A program made the position numbers and the translations under genes. 64,000 nt of DNA from assembly GCF_002000055.1 (NCBI RefSeq), contig NZ_MVBD01000012.1, forward strand, positions 1 to 64,000. Reading direction: 5' to 3'. Shown in pieces: positions 26,062 to 34,573 of the stretch (positions are counted from its first letter, which is position 1; each line of letters opens with the position of its first letter). The stretch comes from Marinicella sediminis (lineage in GTDB: Bacteria; Pseudomonadota; Gammaproteobacteria; Xanthomonadales; Marinicellaceae). The notes under the pieces are model-generated. The model was not told the DNA's origin, searched no databases, and worked only from the letters and a program-made list of their open reading frames with translations.

Positions 26062-27354
26062 ATGAAACTAAAAACAGCATTACTGACCGGCTTAATGGGC
26101 TTTAGCTCTATGGGCCTGGCTGCAACCACCGATGAACAGGTCAACGTCAATGTCAATGTTGACAATGGCGAAGGTAAAATCGTCATCATACGCAATGTCA
26201 ATGGCCAAACCAAAACCATTGAAGAGTCATTCGCCGCTGATGAACACACCGATGTTGATGCCCTGATTGATGACATACTGGCCGAACATGGCATTGAGCA
26301 CCAGGGCCAGGAACGACATAAAGAGGTGACCAGTATATTCCATGAAGGCAATAAGGATATGGTCTGGGTTCAAAAGAACAATGATGTGACGGTTGATCTG
26401 CTCGATGGTCAAGCCAAAGTCATCATCAAAAAAGACCACAATGGTCAGGTTGAGGTGATCGAAGAATCCTTCGACATGACAGATGGTCAGGACATCAACG
26501 TACTGATTGATGAATTAATGGCTGAACATGGCATTGAAGCAGGCGATGCTGAAGTTCATCGCAAAGTCATCAAACTGGACCGTAAGTTCACCCAGGTAGA
26601 CAGCAGCAAACCGCGTCTGGGTTTCATGGCCAACGTCAAAGACAATGGCTGGGAAATCGTTTCGGTTGTCCCTGGCAGCGGGGCAGATCAGGCCGGCTTA
26701 CTGAAAGGCGACCTGATCACCAGTATTGACGGTCAAAGCACAGCCAAAGACGGACTGGGCCTGACCGAGTTCATCGCCAGAGAACACCAGGAAGGCAGCG
26801 TCAGTGATGTACAGGTATTGCGCAAAGGCAATGAATTGATCATGGGTGTAACCGCTCAGGTGATTGATTCACCTGATATCCTGATGACCCTGGAAGGCGA
26901 TCACAAATGGCTTTCTTCATCTGGCAATGACTTTAAGTTCAGCAGCGGTGACCTGGATGGCATGTTTAAAGGCTTACATGTGGATGTTGAGCACCTGGAT
27001 AAAATGGTTCAGGGCCTGGGAGATCATGACATCCGTGTGGTCACCACCGGTGATGCGGACGCCTATTTTTTCTCAGGCAGCAAGATGAACCAATGGCTGG
27101 GTAAAAACCACCACTTTTCCACGATCACCAAATCACTGGGCAAATACTTTGGCACCAGCGAAGGTGTACTGGTGCTGGAAGTTGATGGCAACAACAAACT
27201 GGGATTGAAAGATGGCGATGTGATCATGGCCATCAATGACCAGGACGTAAAAACCCCTAAAGACGTGGTGAAAATCATGTCAGGGTTCAAATCTGATGAA
27301 TCGTTCACCATTGAAATCATCAGGGAAAAAGAAACCTTATATTTGGAATCTTGA
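26062..27354 (+). CDS. exported double-PDZ protein with duplicated N-terminal domain
   Basis: The 430-residue product has a signal peptide (residues 1-21) and then two copies of an acidic domain: the motif IEESF recurs at 53 and 133, and AEHGIE at 74 and 154, an exact period of 80 residues. PDZ domain 1 lies at about 184-275 (VVPGSGADQAGLLKGDLITSIDG), PDZ domain 2 at about 355-425 (LGLKDGDVIMAINDQDV). There is no serine-protease domain, so it is not DegP/DegS. It is the third gene of the ECF unit and probably acts in the periplasm, perhaps as the sensor or co-regulator of the anti-sigma protein or as an effector of the regulon. The ribosome site AGGTG precedes the ATG. Confidence 0.85.
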   Translation: MKLKTALLTGLMGFSSMGLAATTDEQVNVNVNVDNGEGKIVIIRNVNGQTKTIEESFAADEHTDVDALIDDILAEHGIEHQGQERHKEVTSIFHEGNKDMVWVQKNNDVTVDLLDGQAKVIIKKDHNGQVEVIEESFDMTDGQDINVLIDELMAEHGIEAGDAEVHRKVIKLDRKFTQVDSSKPRLGFMANVKDNGWEIVSVVPGSGADQAGLLKGDLITSIDGQSTAKDGLGLTEFIAREHQEGSVSDVQVLRKGNELIMGVTAQVIDSPDILMTLEGDHKWLSSSGNDFKFSSGDLDGMFKGLHVDVEHLDKMVQGLGDHDIRVVTTGDADAYFFSGSKMNQWLGKNHHFSTITKSLGKYFGTSEGVLVLEVDGNNKLGLKDGDVIMAINDQDVKTPKDVVKIMSGFKSDESFTIEIIREKETLYLES

Positions 27355-27356
27355 TG

Positions 27357-27386
27357 TTGCCAATGCAAGCGGTCTTTTGATAGAAT
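27357..27386 (+). promoter_or_regulatory. promoter upstream of tRNA-Val
   Basis: -35 TTGCCA (27357-27362), an 18-base spacer, -10 TAGAAT (27381-27386) followed by ACGCGC. The GC-rich discriminator is typical of stringently controlled stable-RNA promoters. The same 11 bases TAGAATACGCG occur at the infA promoter. Confidence 0.65.
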
Positions 27387-27402
27387 ACGCGCACTTTGAA
27401 GA

Positions 27403-27431
27403 ACAAAGCCCATCACCGGGCTTTGTTTTTT
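27403..27431 (+). terminator. intrinsic terminator between promoter and tRNA-Val
   Basis: ACAAAGCCC pairs perfectly with GGGCTTTGT around a 6-base loop, followed by T6. It can end the PDZ transcript, but it also lies downstream of the tRNA promoter, where it would act as a leader attenuator. Confidence 0.75.
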
Positions 27432-27451
27432 GATACATCATCCAATGTAGT

Positions 27452-27526
27452 GGACGCGTAGCTCAGCGGGAGAGCACTTCGTTGACATCGAAGGGGTCAC
27501 TGGTTCAATCCCAGTCGTGTCCACCA
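27452..27526 (+). tRNA. tRNA-Val (GAC)
   Basis: A 75-base cloverleaf: acceptor GGACGCG pairs with CGTGTCC, the D arm contains TAGCTCAGCGGGAGAGC, the anticodon stem CTTCG/CGAAG holds the loop TTGACAT with anticodon GAC, and the T arm ACTGG/CCAGT encloses TTCAATC. The gene encodes its own CCA end. It reads GUC and GUU valine codons. Confidence 0.95.
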
Positions 27527-27542
27527 ATTCTCAGATTAATCC

Positions 27543-28073
27543 TTATACCGAAGCTTCATAAGCTTGTTTAATCCAGGCCAGTAATTGTTCATCTACGTCT
27601 GCCAAATCGGTGATTTGCACACGATGTGTACACATGGTGCCGAATGGGCCTGAAACTTCCAATCGCTCAGTGGTCGGAACACCCTTCAATTTCAAGCCCA
27701 GATCAATGCGTTTTTTGGTGGCTGGCTTGATCAGCACAAACTGGTGTTTTCTGATGAAGCTGACCGCTGCTTTTTTGGGTGTTACAGTGATGTCATCACC
27801 CAGTGAGGCAACCTTTTCGGATAACAATTCATAGACCGGCCACAAAGCTTCTTTGCCACGGTATTGTTCCTGCAACAATGTTTCATCATCCGTGGATGCA
27901 GCATCTGATTGCCTGGCTTTGTGCGCCACAAAATTCGCAAAGCCATAAGTGAAGCCATGTTCAGTTTTCAAAAAAGCGATGATGGCCTGGTGTTTTTCAT
28001 GGCCACTTTTTTTAACCACGTCGACCCAGTGTTTAATTGGTTTCCCGGTGTTTTTTAACAGCCCTTCTTCCAT
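27543..28073 (-). CDS. DUF4287/DUF5655 domain protein
   Basis: The 176-residue product has an N-terminal DUF4287 segment (TGKPIKHWVDVVKKSGHEKHQAIIAFLKTEHGFTYGFANFV region) and a C-terminal DUF5655 segment (LWPVYELLSEKVASLGDDITVTPKKAAVSFIRKHQFVLIKP region). Proteins of this composition are widespread and small; the C-terminal part is related to a domain proposed to bind nucleic acid or ligands, without a proven function. A perfect AAGGAGG precedes the ATG. It is a single gene, convergent with tRNA-Val. Confidence 0.82.
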   Translation of the reverse strand: MEEGLLKNTGKPIKHWVDVVKKSGHEKHQAIIAFLKTEHGFTYGFANFVAHKARQSDAASTDDETLLQEQYRGKEALWPVYELLSEKVASLGDDITVTPKKAAVSFIRKHQFVLIKPATKKRIDLGLKLKGVPTTERLEVSGPFGTMCTHRVQITDLADVDEQLLAWIKQAYEASV

Positions 28074-28111
28074 AGTGTCCTCCTTCGTTAATGATGATAT
28101 GTTTTATTGAG

Positions 28112-29992
28112 TCATGGGTTGATGCCACCGATAAAATCCATCACCATGTCAACCGGCGCTGAGCGACCGTAATTTTGCCAAAGGGATTTCATGAAAGCCC
28201 CCCTTGATTGGTCAGCAGGGCCTTCTGTCCAGGTTCGGTCGCACATCTGATTTTCGGTTGGAAAAGCATAATTGGTGGCTTCTTTATCCAAAAAATCAAT
28301 GTATTCTTTACTCGCAATCTGATATTTGAGGGTAGCCTCTACACTGAAGGGACCGGTTTGGCCACTCACCGGGACCAAATAGTTGGTGACATCATAATTC
28401 ACCACTTCTCCCGGATGACCCGGGCGCGCCGGATAAGTAATACCCACTGGCATCATCTCAGGATCAGTTGCCGACCTGAAACCCAACGGTGGAATGCGGT
28501 TATCCTTGGCCACACAATCGTTGAGGGCAAAATGAAACATCTTGTCACCATCACCATCGGTGATTTCACAGGCCCCATCACCGCCATTGGCGGCTGGATT
28601 CCAGATACCCTGCAATGACTCATAAACCTTGACCTGGGCATCCTCAGTGAGCACCCCGGTCATTTCATCATAAGCCCCGCTTTCCCAAATGATTGCATTA
28701 CTTGCGTCCCGCACCACAACCTGTAACCACATCCGCCTGCCCTCCGGGTAACCTGTGGGCAATTTGTGCCCGGTCAGGTTGGTCACTGTGATTGCCAGTG
28801 ACAGCTCCTCTGAGGTCACGGAATTCACCGAGGCATCCAGTAGTGCGCTTTGATTTTGCAACATGTCCAGCGCATAGGACGTGGTCAGGTCAAAAGCGGT
28901 CAGCCGGCCAGTATCGCTGGCTTCAAGATCAGCGCCATACAAGCCTTTGAGCACTTGCGGAATCCAGCTGTTACCACCGGCAAACTGATGGGTAGGCAAA
29001 TTACCCATTCTGCGGCCTTCACCCATACCATTGAGGTTATCAAACACACAAGCACGCGCTTCGATGCTTTCAGATTGCGGCATGTGACAGGTTTGACAAT
29101 TCGCACCAGTCACCAGGGCCGGCAGGTCACTGCTTATGTCGCCCATACCGTCCCGGTATATTAAATCGGCAAAGTAAGAATTTTGCCATTCTGAATAGGT
29201 TCGCTCCACCGGCATGGCCAGACTGGTTGCAGTGCCATCACTTAACACCAGTGTTTTAAAGGGCTGGACCACACCATTTTGTTCATAATCCGGTGACGAG
29301 ACATTGTGGCAGGAACCACAGAATTCTGCAGATTGAATGAAACTGGAATATTCCCATCCATGAAACGGGGTGGAACCGCCGTCATTGTAATCCTCAGCTG
29401 AATAAGGTCCTTTACGACAGGGAATGGAATCGGTGGGACAGGCCTCATCATCTATCCAGACACTGCCATTTTGAATGATCTGAGCTTCTCCACCGGGACC
29501 AGTCTGATCCATCCGGTGACAAAACTCACAGGTCACTCCATCAAAATCATTATGTTGACTGTGCACATCCGTGTAATCTGCAGCCAGCTCACAACCATTG
29601 ACACCATCAACCGGTGGATCTCCTGGTGTAACAGGCTTGGCAACCCGGCCATTGTACCAACCCAAAGGGCTGTGACATTTCAAACAAAAATCCCCCACCC
29701 CTGGCAGGTCGTTGTTGGCCACATCCAGGGCAGCCCAAAACAAAGGATCCCTGGTGGCATTGGCTTTCATCGAGCCCACCCAGGTACTGTAAGGCATATT
29801 GATGGGGTCATCGGTGACGCTACCACCCTTGTGGCATCCGGAACAATTATTGGAGCCACCCATCGAATAAGCCAGTCCGGGTTGCGTCCCGTGAGGAGTG
29901 AATTCAATGGTGCCCGAACCGGCGTTCAGCACAAGGCTGCTGAACAACAGGAAAATCAGTATAGAACAACGGTACATAGTGGATATCTGCAT
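28112..29992 (-). CDS. exported pentaheme c-type cytochrome
   Basis: The 626-residue product has a signal peptide (to about residue 24, LNAGS) and five CxxCH haem-attachment motifs in order: CSGCH, CLKCH, CEFCH, CGSCH and CQTCH, all in the first half. The spacing and the surrounding His residues suggest a multihaem electron carrier or oxidoreductase of the periplasm. The C-terminal half (about 380-600) has no haem motif and looks like a beta-sandwich domain. No other cytochrome or reductase gene adjoins, so its redox partner is unknown. The start could be the ATG at 29992 or the one at 29977 (MYRCSILIF), which places the signal peptide better relative to the TATAAT box at 30009-30004. Confidence 0.85.
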   Translation of the reverse strand: MQISTMYRCSILIFLLFSSLVLNAGSGTIEFTPHGTQPGLAYSMGGSNNCSGCHKGGSVTDDPINMPYSTWVGSMKANATRDPLFWAALDVANNDLPGVGDFCLKCHSPLGWYNGRVAKPVTPGDPPVDGVNGCELAADYTDVHSQHNDFDGVTCEFCHRMDQTGPGGEAQIIQNGSVWIDDEACPTDSIPCRKGPYSAEDYNDGGSTPFHGWEYSSFIQSAEFCGSCHNVSSPDYEQNGVVQPFKTLVLSDGTATSLAMPVERTYSEWQNSYFADLIYRDGMGDISSDLPALVTGANCQTCHMPQSESIEARACVFDNLNGMGEGRRMGNLPTHQFAGGNSWIPQVLKGLYGADLEASDTGRLTAFDLTTSYALDMLQNQSALLDASVNSVTSEELSLAITVTNLTGHKLPTGYPEGRRMWLQVVVRDASNAIIWESGAYDEMTGVLTEDAQVKVYESLQGIWNPAANGGDGACEITDGDGDKMFHFALNDCVAKDNRIPPLGFRSATDPEMMPVGITYPARPGHPGEVVNYDVTNYLVPVSGQTGPFSVEATLKYQIASKEYIDFLDKEATNYAFPTENQMCDRTWTEGPADQSRGAFMKSLWQNYGRSAPVDMVMDFIGGINP

Positions 29993-30003
29993 AAATCAAT
30001 CTG

Positions 30004-30009
30004 ATTATA
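30004..30009 (-). promoter_or_regulatory. -10 box of the cytochrome gene
   Basis: A perfect TATAAT on the minus strand, with no good -35 at 16 to 18 bases. The predicted start near 29997 leaves almost no leader for the ATG at 29992 and about 20 bases for the ATG at 29977. Confidence 0.4.
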
Positions 30010-30189
30010 GGGGTATTTATGCAGAATTTCCTACTACCAAAAAAAATTCTTTACCCGCAATGGGCATTTCATTGAACCACTTCTCAGAAAACCCTGATTT
30101 TCCCAAACCAGGCAAACACCTAGACTGGAAACAGGTTGACGCTCATGAGGGCCTCAGCTGTATTCAATAAAACTAAAAGGAGAAACACC

Positions 30190-30444
30190 ATGAATCATTT
30201 CAAAAAACTGATCTTACTTACCACCCTGATGGCACAAAGTGCCTGGGCTGCAGTCAATGTCAATCAGGCTGATGCAGCAACCATTGCGGCTGAGCTGAAA
30301 GGCATTGGTTTATCAAAAGCCACTGCGATTGTGGCTTACCGGGAGAAAAACGGCCCTTTCAAAACCAAAGAACAACTGACAGAAGTCAAAGGCATCGGTC
30401 TTAAAACCGTAGAAAAGAACCGCCAGGAAATCAAACTGAAGTAA
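30190..30444 (+). CDS. ComEA-like helix-hairpin-helix protein
   Basis: The 84-residue product has a signal peptide (residues 1-20, MNHFKKLILLTTLMAQSAWA) and a single (HhH)2-type domain: VNVNQADAATIAAELKGIG, KATAIVAYREKNGPF, LTEVKGIGLKTVEKN. This is the short ComEA/YbaV form, a periplasmic DNA-binding protein that in competent bacteria helps to pull transforming DNA across the outer membrane. No other competence gene is nearby. AAGGAG seven bases before the ATG at 30190 decides the start over the longer frame. Confidence 0.92.
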   Translation: MNHFKKLILLTTLMAQSAWAAVNVNQADAATIAAELKGIGLSKATAIVAYREKNGPFKTKEQLTEVKGIGLKTVEKNRQEIKLK

Positions 30445-30461
30445 GTTCACTCCCGCAAAGG

Positions 30462-30494
30462 CCCTGTTGCAAGATCACTCTTCAGCAGGGTTTT
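30462..30494 (+). terminator. probable terminator of the ComEA-like gene
   Basis: CCCTGTTG pairs with CAGCAGGG (one G-U) around a 13-base loop, followed by T4. It overlaps the end of the convergent zapG gene. Confidence 0.45.
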
Positions 30495-30828
30495 GGGGTG
30501 CCTCATCCTGGCTCTTCAGATACTTGATGGTCACTTCTCTTGATTTCCGGTTAATCAACTGATTCTTGATTTGCTCCTCGGTCATCAGCTGTTCTGCAGA
30601 ATCGGACAAATGCTGAAATACTTCCTGATAGGAATGTGTGAGGTTATCGATCAGGTCAGCTGTTTTGGCAAAATGCTGTTCCACTTCCTGTTGGTAATTT
30701 TCCAATTGCTTTTCCACTGCCTTCGTTTGATTGTTATCCTGACCCTGACGCTGGAGCACGTACATGATGGTCATGCCTAACAACAAGCCGATGACACCAG
30801 CAGCCAATATATAAATCATCGTATCCAT
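30475..30828 (-). CDS. zapG: YhcB/ZapG-type cell-envelope protein
   Basis: The 117-residue product has one N-terminal transmembrane helix (residues 5-23, ILAAGVIGLLLGMTIMYVL) followed by a long charged coiled coil (VEKQLENYQQEVEQHFAKTADLIDNLTHSYQEVFQHL region) and a disordered tail. This is the DUF1043 family, YhcB/ZapG, which in E. coli links cell division, peptidoglycan and envelope synthesis. GGAG precedes the ATG at 30828; an upstream in-frame start at 30864 lies inside the previous gene and is unlikely. It is the last gene of the pmbA-murL-murD run, a fitting place for an envelope protein. Confidence 0.85.
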   Translation of the reverse strand: MDTMIYILAAGVIGLLLGMTIMYVLQRQGQDNNQTKAVEKQLENYQQEVEQHFAKTADLIDNLTHSYQEVFQHLSDSAEQLMTEEQIKNQLINRKSREVTIKYLKSQDEAPQNPAEE

Positions 30829-30830
30829 GG

Positions 30831-31145
30831 TTAACTCCGGTTGGGCTCCTGGACCAATACCCAAGGAGCAACGGTCACGGCCATTAATCTGGTTTGTTCA
30901 GCATGCCACTTACTGGCATGTTCATCGTGCGCCCGGACCAACTGTTGATTGTTCATCCATTGCTCTATGACCGAAACATCATCCCGGTGCATGGCCATGG
31001 CCACATCAATCAGATTCAAATCAGAACTCACCTCTATCAGTATGCCTTTGGCAAAATGTTTTTGCAATTCAAGAAAACTGATTTGAGCAGCTTCCCGTTC
31101 ATAGTGTTCCCTGGTATTCAGGGTGTCGTCTTGTGTTTCAGTCAT
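30831..31145 (-). CDS. DUF2288 protein
   Basis: The 104-residue product matches DUF2288, small uncharacterised proteobacterial proteins. Recognisable segments are LQKHFAKGILIEVSSDLNLIDVA near residue 25 and the C-terminal MAVTVAPWVLVQE. I take the ATG at 31145 (MTETQDD), 5 bases after the stop of the Sel1 gene, over the ATG at 31154, which would overlap it. It ends 2 bases before the zapG start. No function is known. Confidence 0.82.
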   Translation of the reverse strand: MTETQDDTLNTREHYEREAAQISFLELQKHFAKGILIEVSSDLNLIDVAMAMHRDDVSVIEQWMNNQQLVRAHDEHASKWHAEQTRLMAVTVAPWVLVQEPNRS

Positions 31146-31150
31146 GGTCT

Positions 31151-31957
31151 TCAAAATTGAGGTTTTTCACGCCAAGGTTGGCGATTTACATAAGATTGCA
31201 ACCGTCGGATGGCCCCCAAACACAGTTCATCATCCTGCTGAGTGTATTGTTTGGTGAGTTGACTCAACGATTCGCTGAACTGGTTTTCTTCGGCATCAAA
31301 ATCCACCTGACAAAAATCTTCAACAATCCATGATTGCACTTCAATGGCTTCGTTGTATTCTGCAATTTCTGCAAACACCGCAGCTTTGGTATCCAGATAG
31401 GCCCAGGGAATGGGTTCAGATGAACCATAGAGGGTCTGTAGCTCAGCAAAAGTTTTCCAGGCAATCTGCCCGTTTCGGCATGACTTGTCTGGCAAGGTAG
31501 ACAGCATCCAGGCATGGTCATTGAATGCCGCTTTGACATCTCTTAACTGGGCCTCCCTGAGTAAACCGTAAGCTTTTTGACAATCGAATACCTCGTTGTC
31601 TAATTCGTAAATAGGGTACAAGGAAAGGCGGTAATACGAGGCACCATGACCCTGCTCAGCTGCTTGCTGAAACCAGTTTCGTGCTTCATCATACAGCGAC
31701 TCACTGAACAACAGTTTGCCCACTTCATACATCCCATGAACATAGCCCATCTCTGCTGACTTCAAAAACCACTCTTTGGCTTTGTCGAGGTTACGTTCAA
31801 TGCCCATGGCACCATCGGCAAAAGCCGTGCCAATAAAAAATGCACTTTCTGCATGTCCGGCTTCAACCTGGCTGATCAGTGCATCAGGTATTTTGGTTTC
31901 TTCTGCCGTCAGAGCCGATAGCCAAAACACAGAAATCAGCAGCGTTATTTTACCCAT
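31151..31957 (-). CDS. exported Sel1-repeat protein
   Basis: The 268-residue product has a signal peptide (residues 1-17) and two clear Sel1-like repeats: the region of SAFFIGTAFADGAMGIERNLDKAKEWFLKSAEMGY and that of GMYEVGKLLFSESLYDEARNWFQQAAEQG, with further degenerate helical pairs downstream. Sel1 proteins are alpha-solenoid adaptors for protein interactions. It overlaps the murD 3' end by 13 bases. Its place between murD and zapG suggests an envelope role, but the partner cannot be read from the sequence. Confidence 0.82.
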   Translation of the reverse strand: MGKITLLISVFWLSALTAEETKIPDALISQVEAGHAESAFFIGTAFADGAMGIERNLDKAKEWFLKSAEMGYVHGMYEVGKLLFSESLYDEARNWFQQAAEQGHGASYYRLSLYPIYELDNEVFDCQKAYGLLREAQLRDVKAAFNDHAWMLSTLPDKSCRNGQIAWKTFAELQTLYGSSEPIPWAYLDTKAAVFAEIAEYNEAIEVQSWIVEDFCQVDFDAEENQFSESLSQLTKQYTQQDDELCLGAIRRLQSYVNRQPWREKPQF

Positions 31958-33243
31958 TGTAAGAACATCCTTCCACGGTGTTGGTAATCATCAAAAGCAT
32001 CAAAACTGGGCGCCCCGGGTGACAGCAACACCACATCACCTGAACGCACCATCTGCCTGGCCAATTTGACCGCATCCTGCAGATTTGGTTTATATATACA
32101 TTGTGTTTTTATGCCATGATTCAAGATCACACGGGCAATTTTTTCACCATTTTCGCCACTGCAAATGATGGCCTTGGGTGGCCTGGGAGAAACCTCATGC
32201 ACAAATTCATCCCAACTTAAACCACGGTCAAAACCACCCACCAACAAGACTGTTCGCTCAGGATTGGTGGTGCTCAATGCAGCAATGGTCGCCTTGGGCG
32301 TCGAAGCGATGCTGTCATCAATGTAGCTGACGCCTGCTGCCTGCCAGACGGTTTGCAACCGATGAGGCAGTGGTTGAAACTGTTTGATGGCGTTGAGTAC
32401 CGGCATGATGTCCATCCCCAAACGACTCAGTATCTGACAGGCCGCAGCGGCATTGACCATGTTATGCCGGCCTTTCAATGCCCATCCGAAAGGGCTCATC
32501 AATGCTTTGTCCTGATACATCAGGTTGCCATCAAGCTCATAAAAACCGTGCTGGTCATTGAACCAGCTGACAGCAGCCGTAAGGGGACTTTGCTTGAGCC
32601 AGGCCAGACTATTGAGATCACGCGCATTGAGCACCACCTCATCAGCCTGTTCAAGCAAACGCCATTTATCGCGGTGATAAGTGGCTTCATCAAGGTGCCA
32701 GTTCAAGTGTTCACTATACAGGTTCAGCAACACCGCCAGATCAGCCTGTATACTGCCATCCTGTGACTGGTAACTGGAAGTTTCAAGAATCACAAATGCA
32801 TCATCATCGAGACAGCTGATCAGTGGACGACCAAAATTTCCCGCCAGGACAACCCGGTGCCCCAGGCTGGTTAGCACGTGAGTTACCATGGCAGACACGG
32901 TGCTTTTTCCTTTGGTTCCGGTAATGGCCACCACCTGACCGTGACGCTCATTGGCAAACCACAGCGCTGAACTGCTCAATAACCGGCAACTGGCTTTGCT
33001 GGCCGGTGTTGTGTAAGGCGATATACCTGGAGACTTAATCACCACATCAAATTGGTTGAGCACATTGTTTGTCACCTCATCGGTGACATATTCCTGGTGA
33101 TGCTGATCGGTTTCGTGTGGCTGACAGAGCACCACAAACGACCAACCCGGCAATCGCTGATGCAAGTATGCAGCTGTGGCTCGACCTTCCACCCCATAAC
33201 CCCAAACGGCAACCCGTTGTTGTTTGAGTTCAGTCAACAGCAT
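31945..33243 (-). CDS. murD: UDP-N-acetylmuramoyl-L-alanine:glutamate ligase, probable MurD2 type
   Basis: The 432-residue product is a Mur ligase: N-terminal UDP-binding domain (VAVWGYGVEGRATAAYL), the ATP loop AITGTKGKSTVSAMV, central YSEHLNWH, and the C-terminal domain with HRLQTVWQAAGVSYIDDSIASTPKATIAAL and GGFDRGLSWDEF. It adds glutamate to UDP-MurNAc-L-Ala. The upstream gene overlaps it by 14 bases and encodes a MurL homologue. In Xanthomonas this pairing marks MurD2, which uses L-glutamate and leaves epimerisation to MurL. The division-and-wall genes usually next to murD (mraY, ftsW, murG) are absent, which fits a dedicated MurD2 locus. Confidence 0.9.
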   Translation of the reverse strand: MLLTELKQQRVAVWGYGVEGRATAAYLHQRLPGWSFVVLCQPHETDQHHQEYVTDEVTNNVLNQFDVVIKSPGISPYTTPASKASCRLLSSSALWFANERHGQVVAITGTKGKSTVSAMVTHVLTSLGHRVVLAGNFGRPLISCLDDDAFVILETSSYQSQDGSIQADLAVLLNLYSEHLNWHLDEATYHRDKWRLLEQADEVVLNARDLNSLAWLKQSPLTAAVSWFNDQHGFYELDGNLMYQDKALMSPFGWALKGRHNMVNAAAACQILSRLGMDIMPVLNAIKQFQPLPHRLQTVWQAAGVSYIDDSIASTPKATIAALSTTNPERTVLLVGGFDRGLSWDEFVHEVSPRPPKAIICSGENGEKIARVILNHGIKTQCIYKPNLQDAVKLARQMVRSGDVVLLSPGAPSFDAFDDYQHRGRMFLQWVK

Positions 33244-34573
33244 GTTTCAGGACCTCACGAAATCCGCGCCTGGCTGGAATCTGATGACGCTCACTGACTT
33301 GCATCAAAGCCTGCTGCCAATGTTCTGGGACGTTTCCAATTTGTATGAGCCAGTCGCGCACACGGGGATGAGCTTGCCAGTCCGGATGGCTGGCCAGTAA
33401 ATGCATGGCAACCCGGCATTCCCTGGCCTCACCCACACATTCAAATGGTTTGATACCTGCCAAATCCAATAATGCAGCATACAATTCATTCAGCGCTTCA
33501 TCTTCGAGCAAATTGCGTTGAAAAATACCCAATAACTCTTGTTGACTGATGAATGGAGCCAGGGCGAGAAACACAAAGGCACATTTGGGACAGGAGCCAC
33601 ACCAGTGATGTCCTTGGTTCTGAGAACCGGCCAGGTGGAAATTTCGATTACAGCTGGAGAACACTGGAAAATACCGGGGATATCGGGCAAATTGTTTCAC
33701 AATTGCCAGCTCGGAAAATGGTCTGAGCAATGAGAAACACCGCAGATCAGACGCCAGGGATGTCTGCACAATGTTTTGCCAGCTGATTTCATAGGCAAAT
33801 GATTTGGAATACTGATGATTCACCCACTGGCCATTCTCAGCCCGAAGGTTGCCCTCATCTGCAGATCGCTCATTGGAGAACACAACCGCATCAAAATCTC
33901 CGAGCAAGGCCGCCACCACCGCGACACAGCCATTGATCGCGGTAACCGGAACATGACCATTGTACGCGCCTTGATCATTGGCTTCACCAAGTCTGGGGTC
34001 CAGATACCGTTCAACCCGGTACAGGGGTTGACCTGTGGTTGCGGCCACTTCTTCAATAAAAGCAGATTGACCAACAACAAACAATTGAAACGATTCACCG
34101 ACTGTTTTCAGGTGTTCAATACTCACCAGGGAATCTTTTCCACCACCGATGGCCACCAATGAACGCGGTGCCAACTCCAAAGAGCGGGCAAGCGGTTCGG
34201 CGAACTCGCCGTTGAAGCGAATATCACCCAGCCAACCCAATTGGTTGGTATGAGCCAGTTCAGCCAGCCCCGCCTGCCAGGTTTGTTCCAGCCAACGAGC
34301 CTGTGCCAGGTCAGGCCGGACTCCAGTGAAGTTGATTCGCCTGGCCAATGACGTTTTGTAGTAACTGACCCCAGCCATCCAGTGCAGGCAATCAATCGCC
34401 TTTTGCAGTTGTTGACCCAGGGCGTCAACCCGTTGCTGTGTTACTTGTGGAAAAATCAGCCGTTCAGTAAAGGGCCCAAATTGGGCATCCTGATAATGCA
34501 AGCACAGTTCACCACTGGCAACGTTAAACTGCCAGTCCTTGAATGTAAATGCCTGTGCAGCTGATGGCTTCAT
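33230..34573 (-). CDS. murL: MurL-type UDP-MurNAc-L-Ala-L-Glu epimerase
   Basis: The 447-residue product matches MurL, which epimerises the terminal L-Glu of UDP-MurNAc-L-Ala-L-Glu to D-Glu using ATP, replacing glutamate racemase in Xanthomonas-type peptidoglycan synthesis. Visible features are an AIGGGKDSLVSIEHL segment near residue 145, resembling an ATP pyrophosphatase loop, FSNERSADEGN, FSLLRPFSELAIVK, and HWCGSCPKCAFVFLAL with a paired CxxC. The start ATG at 34573 shares its A with the pmbA stop codon (TGATG). Overlap with murD supports the assignment strongly; function is by homology. Confidence 0.88.
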   Translation of the reverse strand: MKPSAAQAFTFKDWQFNVASGELCLHYQDAQFGPFTERLIFPQVTQQRVDALGQQLQKAIDCLHWMAGVSYYKTSLARRINFTGVRPDLAQARWLEQTWQAGLAELAHTNQLGWLGDIRFNGEFAEPLARSLELAPRSLVAIGGGKDSLVSIEHLKTVGESFQLFVVGQSAFIEEVAATTGQPLYRVERYLDPRLGEANDQGAYNGHVPVTAINGCVAVVAALLGDFDAVVFSNERSADEGNLRAENGQWVNHQYSKSFAYEISWQNIVQTSLASDLRCFSLLRPFSELAIVKQFARYPRYFPVFSSCNRNFHLAGSQNQGHHWCGSCPKCAFVFLALAPFISQQELLGIFQRNLLEDEALNELYAALLDLAGIKPFECVGEARECRVAMHLLASHPDWQAHPRVRDWLIQIGNVPEHWQQALMQVSERHQIPARRGFREVLKHAVD

